Shown here: positions 62,738 through 64,000 of the stretch, in pieces
How positions within the stretch are numbered: the stretch's first letter is position 1
Layout of the letters: each line of letters opens with the position of its first letter
From: Candidatus Hinthialibacter antarcticus
GTDB taxonomy: Bacteria; Hinthialibacterota; Hinthialibacteria; Hinthialibacterales; Hinthialibacteraceae
Length of the DNA: 64,000 nucleotides
NCBI GenBank assembly: GCA_030765645.1
Contig: JAVCCE010000075.1
Coordinates: 1 to 64,000 of the forward strand
Direction: 5' to 3'
Position numbers and translations under genes: made by a program
Notes under the pieces: model-generated
The model's database searches: none
What the model saw: only the letters and a program-made list of their open reading frames with translations
Told to the model about the DNA's origin: nothing

Positions 62738-64000
62738 ATGTCGAATACTACAAAAATAGCGCTTTGTTTGCTATTTGCGTGTCTGCAAGGCGCGTTGTTC
62801 ATCGGCGCGGAACGGAGCCTGCATGAGCAGCTGTCGTTCCCGCTGGATGACTCCTTCATTCACCTGCAATACGGCAAACAAATTGCGCGTGGTTATTACT
62901 TCCAGTATCAAGACGCCGACCCGGTCAGCGGAGGCGCGACCAGTTTTTTATACCCGCATTTACTCGCGATTGGTTGGCTGCTGGGGTTCCAACAAAACGG
63001 ATTGGTGCTTTGGGCGCTGCTGATTGCTTTCGCTTCCATTACCGCAATTTTTTATTTTCTCATCCGCTGTGGTGAACATCTCGGCTCGGTGCGGGCCGGC
63101 TGGGCGGCGTTGGCGCTGGTCTTGCTTTCCGGCCATTTGGGTTGGGCGTTTTGGAGCGGGATGGAGATTGCGCTATTTACCGCTTTGTTTCTCTGGATGA
63201 TGAGTGAGGTGTTTCATCCCAGCCCCAACCGGGCGCGGCTGGGCGTAGCAATGGGGCTGCTCGCTTTAACGCGCCCCGAAGGCGTATTGATCGCCGTGAC
63301 GTGTGTTGGATTGATGCTTGCCCGTCGCATCTGGCGTCGAGACATAAAGAGCCTATTCAGTCATCCAAGCCAAACAGTGTTCGCGACATTTTTTATTGGA
63401 GCCTCCATTTTTGGTCCGCCGTTGTTTTATCGCATGGCGATGGGGCGTTGGGGCGGCAATAGCCTGATGGCTAAGAGCCTGCTCTATCATCCCATCAAAA
63501 GCGCCGCGCAACGATTGGGCGAGTGCGCTGTGAATGCGATTGAGATCGTTAAATTTTATATGGGAGCGCCTTCGGTCATTCCGCGCATGGGCGAGTTTAT
63601 GTTTCCCGGCGCTTTGGCGCTCGCTGTTGTCGGCGTCATCGCCTACGCATTTTCACAAACGCCTGCAAAACGCTGGTTCGGCGTACTTGCTGGTTTGCCG
63701 CTATTGATTGTGTTCGCTGCGGTGGCGACGTTGGAAGTCTGGCAGTTGCATAACTTTCGCTATTTGGCGCCGATGATTCCCTGGTTGTTTTTGTGGAGCG
63801 TAATCGGACTCGAAGCGATCTACGCCTCCATGCGGATTCCTTCCGCTCCTCCGGTAATTGCGACGGTTGTTTTGATTGCGCTGTTGGTTTCGCCTTATCT
63901 ACCGGCATGGGCCTCGCGATACGCGCATGAATCGACCGTCATCGCCGAGAAACAACGTCAGGCTGCCGAATGGGCGGCAACGAACTTGAATGGGGCATCG
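62738..64000 (+). CDS. Multi-pass membrane protein, glycosyltransferase-like, truncated by window end
   Basis: The frame from the ATG at 62738 stays open to the last base, giving 421 residues without a stop. An N-terminal membrane helix (ALCLLFACLQGALFIGAE) is followed by a loop with LDDSFIHLQYGKQIARGY and QYQDADPVSGGATSFLYP, which resembles the acidic first loop of GT39/GT87-like and Wzy-type glycan enzymes. At least nine further hydrophobic segments follow. TRPEG in the cytoplasmic loop (LLALTRPEGVLIAV) is common in this protein group. It probably works on a lipid-linked glycan; the C-terminus is not visible. Confidence 0.7.
   Translation, partial: MSNTTKIALCLLFACLQGALFIGAERSLHEQLSFPLDDSFIHLQYGKQIARGYYFQYQDADPVSGGATSFLYPHLLAIGWLLGFQQNGLVLWALLIAFASITAIFYFLIRCGEHLGSVRAGWAALALVLLSGHLGWAFWSGMEIALFTALFLWMMSEVFHPSPNRARLGVAMGLLALTRPEGVLIAVTCVGLMLARRIWRRDIKSLFSHPSQTVFATFFIGASIFGPPLFYRMAMGRWGGNSLMAKSLLYHPIKSAAQRLGECAVNAIEIVKFYMGAPSVIPRMGEFMFPGALALAVVGVIAYAFSQTPAKRWFGVLAGLPLLIVFAAVATLEVWQLHNFRYLAPMIPWLFLWSVIGLEAIYASMRIPSAPPVIATVVLIALLVSPYLPAWASRYAHESTVIAEKQRQAAEWAATNLNGAS

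Overview
The window carries about 45 protein-coding genes, no rRNA or tRNA that I can recognise, no CRISPR array and no intact transposase or phage gene. The cell is a heterotrophic bacterium with a Gram-negative type envelope: RseP-type site-2 protease with PDZ domains, secreted and lipoprotein signal peptides, and a 2-oxoglutarate dehydrogenase. Several families are common in Planctomycetes and neighbouring candidate phyla (PVC/FCB-like lineages such as Poribacteria, Hydrogenedentes or Sumerlaeota): a Tat/lipobox Gfo/Idh/MocA oxidoreductase, a DUF1080 protein, a CotH/lamin-tail/chitobiase-C giant protein, an SUMF1-domain lipoprotein and a propeller hybrid kinase. I cannot name the phylum from the sequence alone.

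Layout. 0.4-8.8 kb: surface-glycan genes (a glycosyltransferase-like/methyltransferase fusion, a double glycosyltransferase, a DegT aminotransferase, a CgeB-like glycosyltransferase) with a MocA oxidoreductase between them. 8.9-16.3 kb: ROK regulator, aldehyde dehydrogenase, and a 1484-residue secreted CotH protein. 16.5-22.0 kb: sucA-sucB-lpdA on the minus strand, with an intrinsic terminator inside the sucA leader. 22.6-26.9 kb: cysI, gamma-carbonic-anhydrase-like protein, a membrane PilZN-like protein, a palindrome-rich gap and a STAS protein. 27.0-32.7 kb: a visibly AT-richer block with a LitR/CarH-like B12-domain regulator divergent from a lipid-modification operon (CIA30, FAD oxidoreductase, DUF1365-Cfa fusion, DUF1295). 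32.8-40.5 kb: ispH, two tandem thymidylate-kinase-like genes, ROK glucokinase, then minus-strand dnaG and an M28-like gene. 40.7-49.7 kb: secreted protein, tpx, a VapBC-like pair, DUF1080 protein, a zinc-type ABC transporter, PGRP-like lipoprotein, B12 radical SAM protein. 49.8-54.2 kb: rseP-proS-ribF. 54.4-64.0 kb: membrane glycosyltransferases, GT4, SUMF1 lipoprotein, a 1292-residue hybrid histidine kinase, and a truncated membrane protein.

Two observations stand out. First, the AT-rich lipid module is bracketed by an 85-bp direct repeat (26876-26960 and 32740-32824) that is the promoter, ribosome-binding site and first codons of ispH. The module appears to have been inserted between the STAS gene and ispH, leaving a stub of ispH on the left and a complete ispH on the right. 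Its regulator keeps the W-x9-EH light-sensing motif of CarH/LitR but has Tyr where the B12-ligating His should be. Second, an 80-84 nt hairpin repeat occurs five times in intergenic DNA (both orientations, one cut by the window edge), with a conserved core and an outer stem whose sequence changes in a compensatory way between copies. This points to selection on a folded structure or to a palindromic mobile element.

All functions are read from motifs and remembered family features; no database search was run.
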